Source of the DNA: Strobilurus pachycystidiatus
Lineage: Eukaryota > Basidiomycota > Agaricomycetes > Agaricales > Physalacriaceae
Direction of reading: 5' to 3'
NCBI GenBank assembly: GCA_019915135.1
Contig: JAHLMK010000009.1
Location: 124,001-188,000 of the forward strand
Length of the DNA stretch: 64,000 nucleotides
Within the stretch, counting starts at the first letter, position 1; each line of letters begins with the position of its first letter. The notes beneath the pieces are model-generated. The model was given only the letters and a program-made list of their open reading frames with translations. It had not been told where the DNA came from and ran no database searches. Positions 1-10,965 of the stretch are shown here, piece by piece. Position numbers and translations under genes: made by a program.

Positions 1-609
1 GACGCCATGTGCATGGCGGTGCGCGGAAACCCGCTCGTATTGCGCATGCCAAGGTGGACTTCCCCGAAGGCAGCTCGGCGTCTCCCAGCGGTGATCACAA
101 CGTTACCTTCGTCAAGTCTTTTGGATAGCTTTCATTCATCGTGCTTAGTGCGTTCGAAGAGGCGATGGCCCTCTTCGGCGTCTATACTATCGGAGCCTTT
201 TATCGAGGGCTCTGCACTCCTCGGTGACGCATCATATGTGGTCGATCGGTCCTTGCCTTTACCACGTACGTATCTCGCACTCCTTTCATGGGGAATTACC
301 AGCCTGAATTACACTTCACAGAAGAAGATGGCCGTCGCTACCAAATGCCATGAACCAATCCCAACGATTTCTTCCGATCCGCTCCAGCCTGGTCCTTGTT
401 CTTCGCACGTTCCATGAAGGAACGAGCAGCTTTTCCAGGTTGTTTCATTGCTGAATTGCATGGGAGTGGTCTGTTTCATTTGCGGACGGACACTTCTGAG
501 AATGAAGCCGTGTCAGGTCATGGTATAAATGGTCCTGCTGAGATGGACAAGTCTTACAGGCTCAACACACGAACGCCTGAATATCTACTACGATATCAAC
601 TACGCAATT
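1..609. other. left edge, no supported gene
   Basis: An open frame on the plus strand ends with TAG at 126-128 (reading ...NVTFVKSFG), which could be the last exon of a gene that starts outside the window, but nothing in it is recognisable. Other open frames in 130-600 are short and compositionally uninformative. I see no intact gene here. Confidence 0.3.
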
Positions 610-1003
610 ATGCCTCCAGCAACTCGTATGCCACTTCACCCGCTGCTCTCCGCCTTTCTGACTTATTCTTTGTAGAGGGTACCATCGCGTTGAACAACTG
701 TACTTTCAGCTCTCCGCACCCGCTTTTACCCTACTAACCTCGCTTCCCATAGACCTACAATCGAAAGGCAAACTCACGAGCCTTTCTTGGATCGAGACGC
801 CGAGCGGTCCTCAGGATACGCCAACCTGGACCGCCGTTTGCAAGAGTTCGTGGCGTCTTGCCTTGTTTTCCGGTACGACGGAGCTGACTTTTCCCACAGT
901 TGACGGTGTCGAGCGTGGGCGCGGAACGGGGCCACAGAAGTATGTCGCCAAGGATCGCGCGGCAGACGTGGTCCTCGCCTATCTGAAGAATCTTGAGAAG
1001 TGA
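610..1003 (+). CDS. small double-stranded-RNA-binding-domain protein
   Basis: The gene is join(610..625, 676..699, 753..845, 900..1003), four exons, 78 residues. The three introns (50, 53 and 54 nt) are GT-AG; the second has a CTAAC branch-like site at 734-738. The spliced protein starts MPPATQGTIALNNYLQSKG and later reads PTWTAVCK, GRGTGPQKYVAKDRAA and a closing helix. This is the alpha-beta-beta-beta-alpha plan of a DRBM domain, with the conserved Gly-x-Gly and the Lys/Ala-rich last helix that contacts dsRNA. The domain takes up the entire protein. Such stand-alone DRBM proteins are common in Agaricomycetes, but their role is unknown; RNA silencing or RNA editing accessory functions are only guesses. 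Start and splice sites were chosen because all four exons then join in one frame and restore the domain. Confidence 0.72.
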
Positions 1004-1666
1004 GGATCGGATCGGATTAAAGTGGGCCGGTTCCCGCTCAGGTCTCTTTGTTGTGACTTGATGTGATTCTACTGCAATTACTTACGGTTATGTGTTTACG
1101 AACATTCAATCATAATGTAATCTATCATTGGCGCCAAGAGATGTTGCACAGTCGCAAAAAGCCGCGAGACGTCTGTCGATTTTGTTGAAACGTTGAGGCA
1201 ACAGACAATTAGTCTGGACGTCCGCAATAAAGTATAGCATGTGCGCATTGCCAGCGTGTGATGGCTAACGAGAACCTTTCTCCTGGGGCATTGTAAGGAT
1301 GTCGGCCAGTCGCAATAGACATGTCTAACATACTCTGTCGTCTGAAGTGATGTTTCCTTGATATGCCGCGATTCAAGAAGATGTGGCGCAGTAAAAGCCG
1401 ATGAAACGATAAGACCCTTTTTGCTATAGCCTCATACAGTCACAGTCGCGAGTCGTCGATGCCCTTGAAACTTGCTCAATTGGAAAGAGCCGCGATGCGT
1501 GGTATCGTTGGTCAAGTGTTTTGGTATCTCAAGCTCTTCGCAGTAGATAACCACGAGGCTCACACCTGAGGGTCGCAAGGGTGGCTCTGTACGGGTGTGT
1601 ATTGCTGCTTCTCCATTGACTTGAAGTTCCGATTATCATTTATGGTCTCGCTCTCTTGCGCACGTG
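1004..1666. other. intergenic, nothing recognised
   Basis: This lies between the dsRNA-binding gene and the GST. I see no ORF of note and no repeat structure. It should hold the 3' end of the first gene and the promoter of the second, but no clear TATA box stands out. Confidence 0.4.
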
Positions 1667-2807
1667 ATGGCCCTTCAAACCGAACTCCGACGAATCGTAA
1701 ACTTGCTGCAAACGCTGATGACACAACTGGCTCGCTTGAACGTACGCTCTCATGGAGCCATTATCCGGCCACTAGCATTGTTGTCACGTCAACACTCTCA
1801 GTCCAGGTGAGTAAATACACGACGAACAAGTGGGCCAAAGCTGAGGCCGTTTAAGACTGTCCGGAAGCAATGAAATCACACTCTATGACATCCCTTCAAA
1901 GCAGCCTGAAATCGCCTGGTCACCGAATGTGTGGAAAGTGCGGTAAGAGCAGCCCTGCTGCGAATTCTACGGATTGATGAACTAAGACGAAATACAATTC
2001 ACTCGCAGATATGCATTGAATCTCAAGCAGCTTGACTACTCGACTACGTGGGTCGAATACCCGGACATCTCTTCGCTTTACATCTCAAACGCCGTCCCGA
2101 CAGCCTCCGGGAACCCTCACACAAAACATACTCTCCCAGTTATTTACGATCCACTTACAATGCGATTCGTGGCGGACTCCGCGGCCATAGTTAAGCACCT
2201 CGACGTCACTTATCCCTCCACTCCCCTGCTCTTTCCAAGCGGCTCAGAAACGCTTTTTGAGACCTTTCACGAAGCCCTTCGCTTCCGCTTCAAACCGCTT
2301 ATGCCATTTATCGTCCCACGCGAGCACGAAATTTTCCACCCAAGAAGCGGAGAATTCTTCGCCCGCACCCGCACAGAGCAATACCATCGGCCATTGACGG
2401 AAATGGTACCGCAAGGAAAAGAGAGAGAGGTGCTGTGGAAGCAGTTTGAGAAGGAATTAGGCAAGGTCGCAGGTTGGTTGAGCCAGAGTGGCGGGAAGTT
2501 CGTTATGGGAGATAGGGCGACTTATGCCGACGTCGTCCTTGCGAGCTATTTCATTTGGATCAGGATAACCTTTGGGAAAGATAGTCAGGAGTGGAAGGAC
2601 ATTGCCTCTTGGCACGACGGAAAGTGGGCGAGCGTCCTGGCGAACATTCCGAGGACGAGTCTTCCAACTGACAAGGACGAGAAACTTGACGCCGAGGACA
2701 AAGCCCAACCAGGACGAGCATCGCGATCTTCATCATCAATGTGTACGACGACGACGGCAAACATCCCGACGAATGCACTGTCATCACAGCAACCCTCATC
2801 ATCATGA
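1667..2807 (+). CDS. glutathione S-transferase, fungal etherase-like class
   Basis: Model join(1667..1806, 1856..1942, 2009..2807), 341 residues, all junctions in phase. Exon 2 carries the thioredoxin-fold start EITLYDIPSKQPEIAWSPN and exon 3 continues YALNLKQLDYSTTWVEYPD, TLPVIYD and the Asp-Ser pair of the glutathione-binding site (FVADSAAIVKHL). The C-terminal helical domain includes the conserved N-capping stretch YADVVLASYFIWIR. This layout fits the fungal FuA (LigE/etherase-related) GSTs, which detoxify or cleave aryl ethers and bind wood-derived phenolics. It is a clear paralogue of the GST at 36757-37661. Two oddities: exon 1 adds about 50 residues ahead of the GST fold, rich in Arg/Leu with few acids, like a mitochondrial presequence; and the last about 45 residues are a Ser/Thr-rich tail absent from the paralogue. 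Exon 1 is the least certain part; the intron before exon 2 ends in AAG. Confidence 0.8.
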
Positions 2808-3887
2808 CGACGCGGTGGATTCACGATAACAACGAGCGCTGATAGTCCAATGATTGCGCGGCACGGCGACAGTCCCGCGACGACCCCATTATGTCCAAGC
2901 ACTTAGCGTCGACATACTCATTCGGTATGTGCTTTCATCTATCATTATACCCTAACATCTTATCATTTCCTTAGTGTCTTCGTTCCTCGAGTCGCAGTGT
3001 CTGTGCCCATTCGTCGGCCCGGGAACTTTGGGCACCGATATTTATACATGCCAGTGTATTTACCGTAGAGTTCGTATCAGTGTGTGTTGTATCTGTCTGC
3101 AATATTAAGCTTTATTATGGCCATTATCGATGCATTGAAAGGTGTCATATAGGCGGTATGGATGGTATATTTGATGTGTATGGGTGGTATGGCACGATGG
3201 TCTGGTTGGTATGGCTCAGTGGTATGGCTTTATGCAAGTCTCATCTGGAGCCATACCGGAATATAAGTGTCTGGTTGGTCTGGTTGGTCTGACACCAGAC
3301 CAACCAGACACGACCCGACTTACTGATGTATGAAGGATTACGAGCAGGTAAAATAATTGTCTTAGTACTGGACTCTGTCCGGCAGGCCAATTCACATCAC
3401 CTCGCCATTCTGGTATCCTTCAGAGTAAGCGTGTCTTGTGCATAAACCGAGCTGGTAACTGTCGAAACCAGTACATTCGCACCTTGCACGCACGACTAGG
3501 TCAGTGATTTCTCTGGTCGAACTTAAGTCACAACCACTTCTCAGGCTATGACATTTGCACAGGCCACTGAGATCCTGTTTGGTTTGACGAGAACCTCGAG
3601 ATAGCGAAGGTAGGTACTAAAACACGAGGTGAATCTGTTGAGACGTACGAGACTACGATTGCCGCAGCCTGTGGCGATGATTACCTCGTGAGACCGCCCT
3701 CGTGTACCAGTTAGCATGGTTCGACGCAAGAGAGGTACAGTAAGTAATGCCAAATAACTAAAATCATAATGGTATGTATCCAGATAGTGTGAGTGTGGTA
3801 TAATAAGTGTGCTCCTTCTTCGTATCGTAGTTCGTTACATTCTCATAACTCACTTATCCTTGCCCTTGTCGTCGTTTCGTCGTCCTG
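2808..3887. other. intergenic with GGTATGG/GGTCTGG repeats
   Basis: No gene is supported. At 3150-3320 the sequence is built of repeated GGTATGG and GGTCTGGTT words and ends in a strong hairpin (listed separately). This suggests a decayed MITE-like repeat or a local expansion. Confidence 0.4.
3267..3311. repeat. 17-bp perfect inverted repeat
   Basis: The arm GTGTCTGGTTGGTCTGG (3267-3283) is exactly complementary to CCAGACCAACCAGACAC (3295-3311), with an 11-nt loop. It sits at the end of a GGTATGG-rich stretch and belongs to no gene I can see. It could be a fold-back transposon remnant. Confidence 0.75.
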
Positions 3888-5839
3888 CTACCCCTCAGTC
3901 CTCGTCTCGTCAACAACCCTCTTCATCCACCGCACCAGTACCGCCTCCAGCATATCCTCCCACCCCTCATCCTTCTTCGCCACAACCCTCGCGTCGAAGT
4001 TGATTGGCGGCTCATGCACGCCTGCTGGGAACCTTGTCTGCGCCGGTACAGGCGAGCTCGTCGGTGTATGAGGAGTGGAAACCATAGGCACGACGATGGG
4101 TAACAGGTAGCGAAGCTTCAAGGCACCGACCCATAGCCGAAGGTTATCTGTCCGCCTGAACGTCCACCCCTTCGCCTGACCCTCAGAGGATGCGGAGAGC
4201 GCGATGATATCGTGTATGCCGTCCTTGTTGACGTATCCCCATGGTTTCCGAGACTGTCTGACACCGGCGTTGTATGCGACACAGAGAAGTTGCCCGCTCG
4301 ATAGGCTGTCGAGGAATTCTTCTCGTGATGACGGTGATGCGAGTGCTGATTGGAGTGTGGACGGAAGGAGGGAGACAAGAAGGGAGTGGGCGCGACCCAG
4401 GTCGTCCTCCTCGAATGCGTGTCGTTTGGCCCAAGCGGGGAGGTCGTCGTCATCGATTGACTCCGTGTCCTGCTGTTCTATCTCGTCCGGCTCCTCCGTT
4501 ATATGCAGATCCATCATCCCGCCACCAAGCATCAACCCAAGCGACCGTCCATCCGCATCTCCGGCGCTAACCCGCCGCCTATTTCCCTTCTCCACCTTTT
4601 TCGCCTTATGTTCCCACCCTCGCGTGCCGTCCTTTTTCCCTCCGAACAGCACATCGTCAACCATGTCCAAGTACCTCCCGACGACAGCCCGCTCGCTCAC
4701 AAGCTCATCCCACTTGATGTTTTGTCGATACAACCATCCACTGCCCACGACGAGTTTCTCGTCCCATCGATCACGCTTGACCTCTTCCTCCACTTCGTCT
4801 TCTGGGTCCGAGTCCTCCCAAACCGGCACACTTTCGTACCTGCCCTGGACTTGTACAAGGGAGAACGAGACCGATGTATCGCCGTCGACATGGAGAAGTC
4901 CATCGCCGCCACTGCCTTCGCTGGCAGGGAGATCAGATGAGGTGCTGCTGGGACTGGCAACCCCGCTCCGAGATTGACGCCCGTCGCTCTGCGCATCGTA
5001 TGCGTCGTGGTCAAGAGGCAGTCGGCTCTTTTCCTCGAGCTCGCGCAAAACAGTGAGCACGTCCAGGGCAGACTTGCGTATCATGGTTAGAGGATCCGAG
5101 TCAGATGAGGGCAATTTCGCAGAGCGAATAGTCCCGGGACCGAGCACTTTGGAACGGTACTGCGCACGTATGGAGCCCGCTGACTCGTCGGGCAAAGATA
5201 CGACATAGTTGCGCACCGAGCGAATAGCGTTCGTCGTTAATTTCAAGGCATTCAGGACGTCAAATGGGGCAATGTCGAGCGAGTCAGTTGGGGAGTCGGT
5301 ATGCCATGCGCGTGAGACATAGTTGAGATCGTCGACAACGCCGGGGAGCAGGGTTTCGGGGTCTGTTTGATATGACTTGACAAACGGCGGAAAGGCTGGA
5401 CGATTTATCTCCGGGATAGTGGGAGTCGGAGGGAGATCGATGCCGAGCGCGCTCGTGTTGCTCGTAGTGCGGATATGCTGAAGGCCGCCGAGCGCAGGGA
5501 CGAGGCCCTTCAGATTCTTTGTCGGGCTGTCGTGGTTATGAGCAATGATCGCGTATAACACGAGCGGAATACCGACTTTTTGCGGGCCGCGATGCCCGTT
5601 TTCGTGAAATAGTATTGGAGGTGCTCGATACTGCCGAGCGCCATGACGCTCTCGCGCTTGGCGGCGCTCCGACTGAACGGCTTCTGTGGTTTATTCGAGG
5701 AATTGACATTCGGGTAGATGGCGGTTTGTCGGCGCGCCTTCTTGGCCGCGAACGATGTCGAGGCCGACGGCTCGGGGGACGTGCCCGTTGACTCGGGCGT
5801 CAATATTTGCGGTGACGTGGACGTCGAAGAGTCTGACAT
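3888..5839 (-). CDS. conserved fungal protein of unknown function, 633 aa
   Basis: Two exons: complement(join(3888..5526, 5577..5839)). The GT at 5576-5575 and the AG at 5528-5527 keep the frame, and no other junction I tried did this with a normal acceptor. The N-terminus is Ser/Thr-rich and probably disordered; the well-ordered block begins near residue 70 (SIEHLQYYFTKTGIAARKN, GLVPALGGLQHI). The middle is acidic and low in complexity. A second ordered block near residues 430-560 (LPAWAKRHAF, SLLPSTL, LLCVAYNAGVRQSRKPWGY, GWTFRRTDNLRLWVGALKLRYLLP) resembles a helical, calponin-homology-like fold, but I cannot name the family. No signal peptide or membrane helix. The gene is divergent from nothing nearby; its 5' end is about 240 bp from the 3' end of the pectinesterase gene. 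Confidence 0.75.
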
Positions 5840-6082
5840 GATATTGAGGATGAAAGTGGGAGGAAAGCGAAGATCATGATATTTGGCCTTGTTGCTTTAC
5901 CTCATTGACGGACACGTCTTCGGTCCGAGTTCCGGAACGGTCCTGATCGACTACAGTCGCTTTCTCTTCGTTCGAGTTGCTTCACGCCGCCCACATTGAG
6001 CCTCAGGCTCTCGTGTGGTTGCAAAAAAAAAACTTAACCCCAATATATTAGCGTTTTGATAATCATCAAACTCCGATATACA

Positions 6083-7408
6083 CTACAAATACGTTGCATC
6101 TACCCAAGTCGCATAATCACTCCCAACGGCACTAGAGATAGAGTACGCGCTCGCTGCGCTTGCTGAAAGTACAGTGGCAAAACTTGCTCGGTTGGCGTTT
6201 GCTACACCACTCCCCGTCGTATTGTATTCAGCAAAGAGAATATGATCGGTGTGGGGGTCTGTAGACGACCAGACAGACCAAATGGCAGCGTTCAGAGGAG
6301 CTGTAACGACCGTGTTCTTGAAGATGACCCTACACAAACATTGAAGCTCTGATATCAGCCGTCAGTACGAAGTGAGACTTACTTGGCGTACACTGAAGAT
6401 TCGAACGACCGTGAGTCAAAGCATCAACTTTATGATGTCGAACTCACCATCCCACGGGCGACCAAGATATACCGCCCCGCTGGTTCCAGATGCGGCACCA
6501 CTAGCAAGCACGACTGTGTTGCTCTCGAAAACATCTTTGGAATATCAAGATACAGTTTAAGAAGACACAAATGCGGCACGTACAGCTTGTAGAGTCGTTG
6601 GACTGCCTCCCGCTAGCCGTTATATACCCAGGTCCATTTACAGAGATTGTGTTCCCGCCAAAGTAAGCGGATCCTTGTCGCCCATAGATGAAGTCGACGG
6701 CTCCCTACAAGAGGCAGCGCCTGGTTCGATGAGAGAATAATGAAGAGCATTCGGGTACGTACCTGGATAAAGCTCTTGAGGTATACTTGGGTTCCCACGT
6801 TGGCGTAAAGAGTGTCTTGATAACCGGTGAAGCTGCATGCGTAGAAACCAGCTCGGCTTCCATATTCACTGAGAGCACCCGCTTGGGAACCAGACCCGTG
6901 AGTGTTGGCCACGTTGACGTTGTACAGGCTATGAGCCAAGAACCATGAGGTTTTGTCACGACTGAGATGTATGACGATAGGCACCTGAAGTCATCCTTGT
7001 GAATACGCAGCGTGCCAGTCGCGTCGTTCGATGCAGCGGTAAGTAAACTGGCGTTATAAGTGATGGTCACTTGGTTGCTCGAGTAAGCGGCGGTATTTGT
7101 CGTGTATCCATATACCTGTCTCGATTTCAAGCCATCAGATTTCTAAGAGAGCACGAAGGATAACATACAGTCAAAGGACCAGTGCGATCGATGTAGACCT
7201 GCTCCGTGTACGTCCCGGGGTAAATGAAGATGGTCTGGCTGCTCCCATCGGCCGGCAACGCATTGACTGCGCTCTGAACCGTCTTATACTCACCGGTCGC
7301 GGTCGTACCAGCGCGTACAACAAGCGCACCAGTAGGCGGTGTCGTCCGTGTCGCCGCAAGAGCGGTTTGGATGAGGAAGAACCCTGCGATGAGTCTGAGG
7401 TACATCAT
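6083..7408 (-). CDS. secreted pectin methylesterase (CE8)
   Basis: Seven exons, all in phase: complement(join(6083..6329, 6383..6392, 6448..6534, 6584..6704, 6763..6928, 6985..7115, 7169..7408)), 333 residues. The enzyme removes methyl esters from homogalacturonan in plant cell walls, releasing methanol. The start MMYLRLIAGFFLIQTALA is a typical signal peptide. The beta-helix then shows the family landmarks: YKTVQSAVNAL, the GYQDTLY segment with the acid/base Asp, GAVDFIYG with the nucleophile Asp, and LGRPW near the C-terminus. Length matches fungal family 8 esterases. Exon 6 is only 10 nt long and encodes part of the segment joining LGRPWD to VYAKVIFKN. Upstream on the same strand lies a secreted carboxypeptidase, also likely degradative. 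Confidence 0.9.
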
Positions 7409-8020
7409 GCTGCTCCTCTTGTAACTCACCTTCCTCACGCTTGCTCGTAATAAGTACTTTCCGGCAAAACGACGGGAAAAGCTTATTTTGAGAGGACACG
7501 CGGGGCAAGTAACCGGGCCGCCACGCGAAGGTACGATCACAAGACTTGCACAAGCCGTACGAACTGCCTCATATACAAACGGACCGTAACGGCTCGAGTG
7601 CGTCATGCAGCATAAATATCGGACGGTGAGCATCCTGAATAGCGTAGATGGGACTGCCGCGGAAGACGGCTACGTGTATGCAGCAGAATCCTCATTCTTG
7701 TGTGACTAGTTTAGCCCATATACCTTCGAGGACGCGCCCCAAGACGTGCAGAGATTGAGGGACAATCATCGACTGGACCAGAAAAAGGGACGCGAGTGAT
7801 GACAATAGCTCTAGGGCGTACTCGGTTGTCGCCATCGAAAACCGCCCCGCCAATTTAGAAGCGCAGGGTGTCACTGGGCGACAACGTGTGTTCGGCTCGG
7901 CAAGAGTCAGGAGATCGCTGTGCTGGGGCCTTGGAATCTTTCACAGCAACGTGATCATTCCGTCCGGTTTTTATTGTAAAGTCACAATCAATGCACGAGG
8001 TCCACGCTGCTTTACATCTG
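7409..8020. other. intergenic between two secreted-enzyme genes
   Basis: This holds the pectinesterase promoter and the carboxypeptidase 3' end. The short open frames at 7692-8049 on the minus strand have no recognisable content. No repeat seen. Confidence 0.4.
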
Positions 8021-10255
8021 TTATACAGTGTCGCGGAAGCCCATAACAAACTGCATGCTCTGGAAGGCTGCCTGAAGGGCCGTCAGTCAGTTGATCAGCG
8101 CATGATGCGGCTACATACCCTGGGAGAGAATTGCGGCACCCTAATGACATGCGATGAGTAAAAAGTCACAAATGTATGACCAACGAGCTCACATGTGCCC
8201 ACTTAAAGCGACTTCGATGAACGTCAAGCCACGCTCAGTGTGTGCGGTACCGAGGGCACCCATTCCGTCAACAATGAAGCTGTCATTGAGGATCGGCGTC
8301 TGGAATCCTTGCAAGCCACCCCCTGTCCTCGAAGTTGAGTCTTGCCAACTATAAGAGAAAGTGAAACAAACGTACATGTCATGCTGGTCGCGGCGCACCA
8401 CACCGTTAGTTGATATCCTATGTTGGGCCAGGTAACTCACTTTTGAATGACGATACGTGCACTAGTCAATTGATCAGGCTCCAGCATTACAGAGCGAGGT
8501 GAAGAGGCTCTCACCCTTCAGCAATGAGAATGAAGTCTGCAAGCCCGTGCGCGATGACCGACCGTTCGCTCTTTTCGATGACGTTCGGAAGAACGGTGAA
8601 AGCGGGAGGTAGACTGGCGTCACCGCGAGGGAAGACGTTTATGTTGGAGCACTCCGTCCAATTGATGCTCGTTGGCGCGTGTATGGCCTCTTTGACATCT
8701 TCGCGATCGAAATAGAGCGGAGAAAGCTGTATTTGCTCGAATGAGCCGCTGCAGAGAGATTAGTCCTTTATAGATATCTGTGTCAACAAAGGGCCCACGG
8801 AAAACCAAGGACGTCCCATAGAACCGGGAACGTATCGAAGATGCGGTAAATGTTGAACGCGGGATTGACGAGTAAGGCGGCATCGAAGACCAGATCCCAG
8901 ACATCACATCCGCGGTCGTTCTCGGTGCTCCTCCCAGGCAAAGGAAGAGGTCCAGCAGGCGGATACGTCGCGAACTTGTTATAGTAACCAGCATAGTTAC
9001 ATGTTTGTGCGACCGAGTCCAAGTGGGCCAAGAACGATTGACTACGGGTGAGATCAGACAGGAGATTGTCGTGGGGACTGGAAGAGAGACATACTTGAAG
9101 GCGAACACGTTTTCGTACTTGTGAACAAAGTCGACGACGGGGATCTGCTCTTGTACGACGTCCCATCCGAGGACAGCTAGGAAGACGGTAAGCGAATCAT
9201 CGTTGCGTGCTCTGTAAGAACGTACGGTCTGCGATCCAGATCCCCTTCAAGTTTAGGTCGAGGTCATCCGGGTGTTCATATATAAAGTTTGCGATGTCTG
9301 ACAGAGTGTAAGTGCATGCTCAATGGTGCAAATTATACTCACATGGCACATACATGCCTGCATACTACGCTCGAGGTCAGTTTCGTCATACGGGCACGCG
9401 ATGGATAGAACACACGCACACTTTCACCTGAAAGGTAGAAATTTTTTCCCTTCAACTCCGAGAAGACCTCCAAGAACTGCTGGAAGAATCCGACAAGTTG
9501 TGCCGCGAGGTCATCTTCATTTCTGATATTTGGTGTCCCTTGAGAGAATCCTGTACCTACGGGCTGCTCGACCCAGAGAATACTAGAGAGGTTGGTCCAA
9601 CTCCATTCGTTGACGATCGGCTTAGCAGTGCCGACTCCCCATTGGAAGGGCTAGTAACAATGAGAAGGACGACATTCAAAGGACCGAATCAATACTTACG
9701 CCATTCTCCTGGAGGAAACCTTCGAGGGACGAACATCCAGGACCACCGTTTGTCCTATCAGCGATCTTGTAAGTATGAACTAGACTCCAAACAGCATGCG
9801 ACGAACCAAAAGATGAGGTCATCAAGGCTGCCATCCGGTCCGGGAGGGAAGAACCAGAAGAATAACTGCGCGAATGTGATAAGCACGGGCATAGACAATT
9901 GCGACTCTGCACCGACCTTGCGCGTCTCATTCGCGGCTCCAGATATCGGCAATAGACCTGACCAACTCGGGCCCACATCAAAGTCCACCTCGGGTATGGT
10001 CGCTCCATCGACGTAGAACTCTGCTTTCCATCAAGAAATGGTAATGATCTGCAGAGTGGATCACGCACCGGATGCCTTGGGGTTGGAAAAGGTGATGTTC
10101 TTGACCTCTGCTCTTGCTCCAACACGAGATGGCGATGGTCGGTTCATCCTCTTGGCAGCCTCCACCTGCCGCGCGTGCAGCTCGCTCTTGTCCATCTTCA
10201 ATGCGCTGACCGACACGGCCAGCAGGCCAAGCAGGCTCAGAGAGTGGAGACGCAT
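8021..10255 (-). CDS. secreted serine carboxypeptidase (S10 family)
   Basis: An intron-rich gene (about 11 short introns) from ATG at 10255-10253 to TAA at 8023-8021. Signal peptide MRLHSLSLLGLLAVSVSA, then a charged propeptide-like stretch. Recognised landmarks in order: LFFWFFPPG, NGGPGCSSLEGF (oxyanion hole), ILWVEQPVGTGFS, SGESYAGMYVPY (catalytic Ser), a helical cap domain with several Cys, HGLADFILIAEG (region of the catalytic Asp), and GHMVPQFSPRAAF (catalytic His just before the last intron). The protein ends QFVMGFRDTV. The enzyme trims C-terminal residues from peptides at acid pH outside the cell. The last intron (GTATGT...TTCAG) separates GHM...SPR from AAFQSMQF. Cap-domain exon boundaries were not all resolved. 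Confidence 0.88.
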
Positions 10256-10290
10256 CGTGGAGGCAATCAGGAGCCCCAATGAGCATAGCT

Positions 10291-10303
10291 ATACTTTATA
10301 TAG
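10291..10303 (-). promoter_or_regulatory. TATA box of the carboxypeptidase gene
   Basis: On the minus strand the sequence reads CTATATAAAGTAT, 36-48 bp upstream of the ATG at 10255. This is a near-consensus TATA element in a place expected for a highly expressed secreted hydrolase. Confidence 0.6.
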
Positions 10304-10965
10304 CCCACAATTCCGGGTTCCCACCGAACGTATCGTAACCGCATTGTCGCGTCATCGGACAACATGGACAAGAAGCACCTTGGCCCTGGCGCGTATTGTT
10401 CTCTGGTATATATAGCGCATACGCGTGTGGGGCGAATAGAATTGTTTTCCAAAGCAAGCAGACGAGCCTCGTGGACAACCGCCGACCATGAACAGAGTCT
10501 CCGGATGAACTAGTGGTCCTTGTCGGGCGTAGTTTCTGGTTGAACACCGATAAGCATGCGGTAGCTGCGAAAGATCGTGAAAAAAATCCGAGACTAGAGG
10601 GTCAGGCAGACTGACAGAAGACCCGATAGACGCGCCGCAACAGACGCTAGGACGAGAATACCGCACCAAGAATACGTGCGTGCATGCGTGTTGATAAGGA
10701 CACCTGGAAGCAGCGAAGCATTCCCATCCATAAGCCTTGCCTCGTGCAAGAAAGATTTTCCGCATGCTCATCCGACGGCAGGAAAGCAGAGTTGAGGAGG
10801 TCCATGTCGTGGTCCACAATCAAGTTGTGAAACGTCATGTGATGCCACGCGAGTGCTGGGTCAAGCATTGCAATTTGAATAGTCTCGACAACAGGAGAGC
10901 TGGTGCGTACATATTACAAAGCAAGAGGTTATTGTTCAGAAGTGTTGTAGGTATCTACGTCCCAG
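10304..10965. other. intergenic, nothing recognised
   Basis: Upstream region of the carboxypeptidase and 3' flank of the membrane protein gene. A 155-codon open frame on the minus strand (10352-10819) was rejected as non-coding. Confidence 0.4.

Noticed and set aside
4204..4977. 257-codon plus-strand open frame
   Set aside because: It lies antisense to the conserved 633-residue protein and has the Ser/Arg-rich composition of a shadow frame.
10352..10819. 155-codon minus-strand open frame upstream of the carboxypeptidase
   Set aside because: No domain, no consistent codon use, overlaps the promoter with its TATA box.
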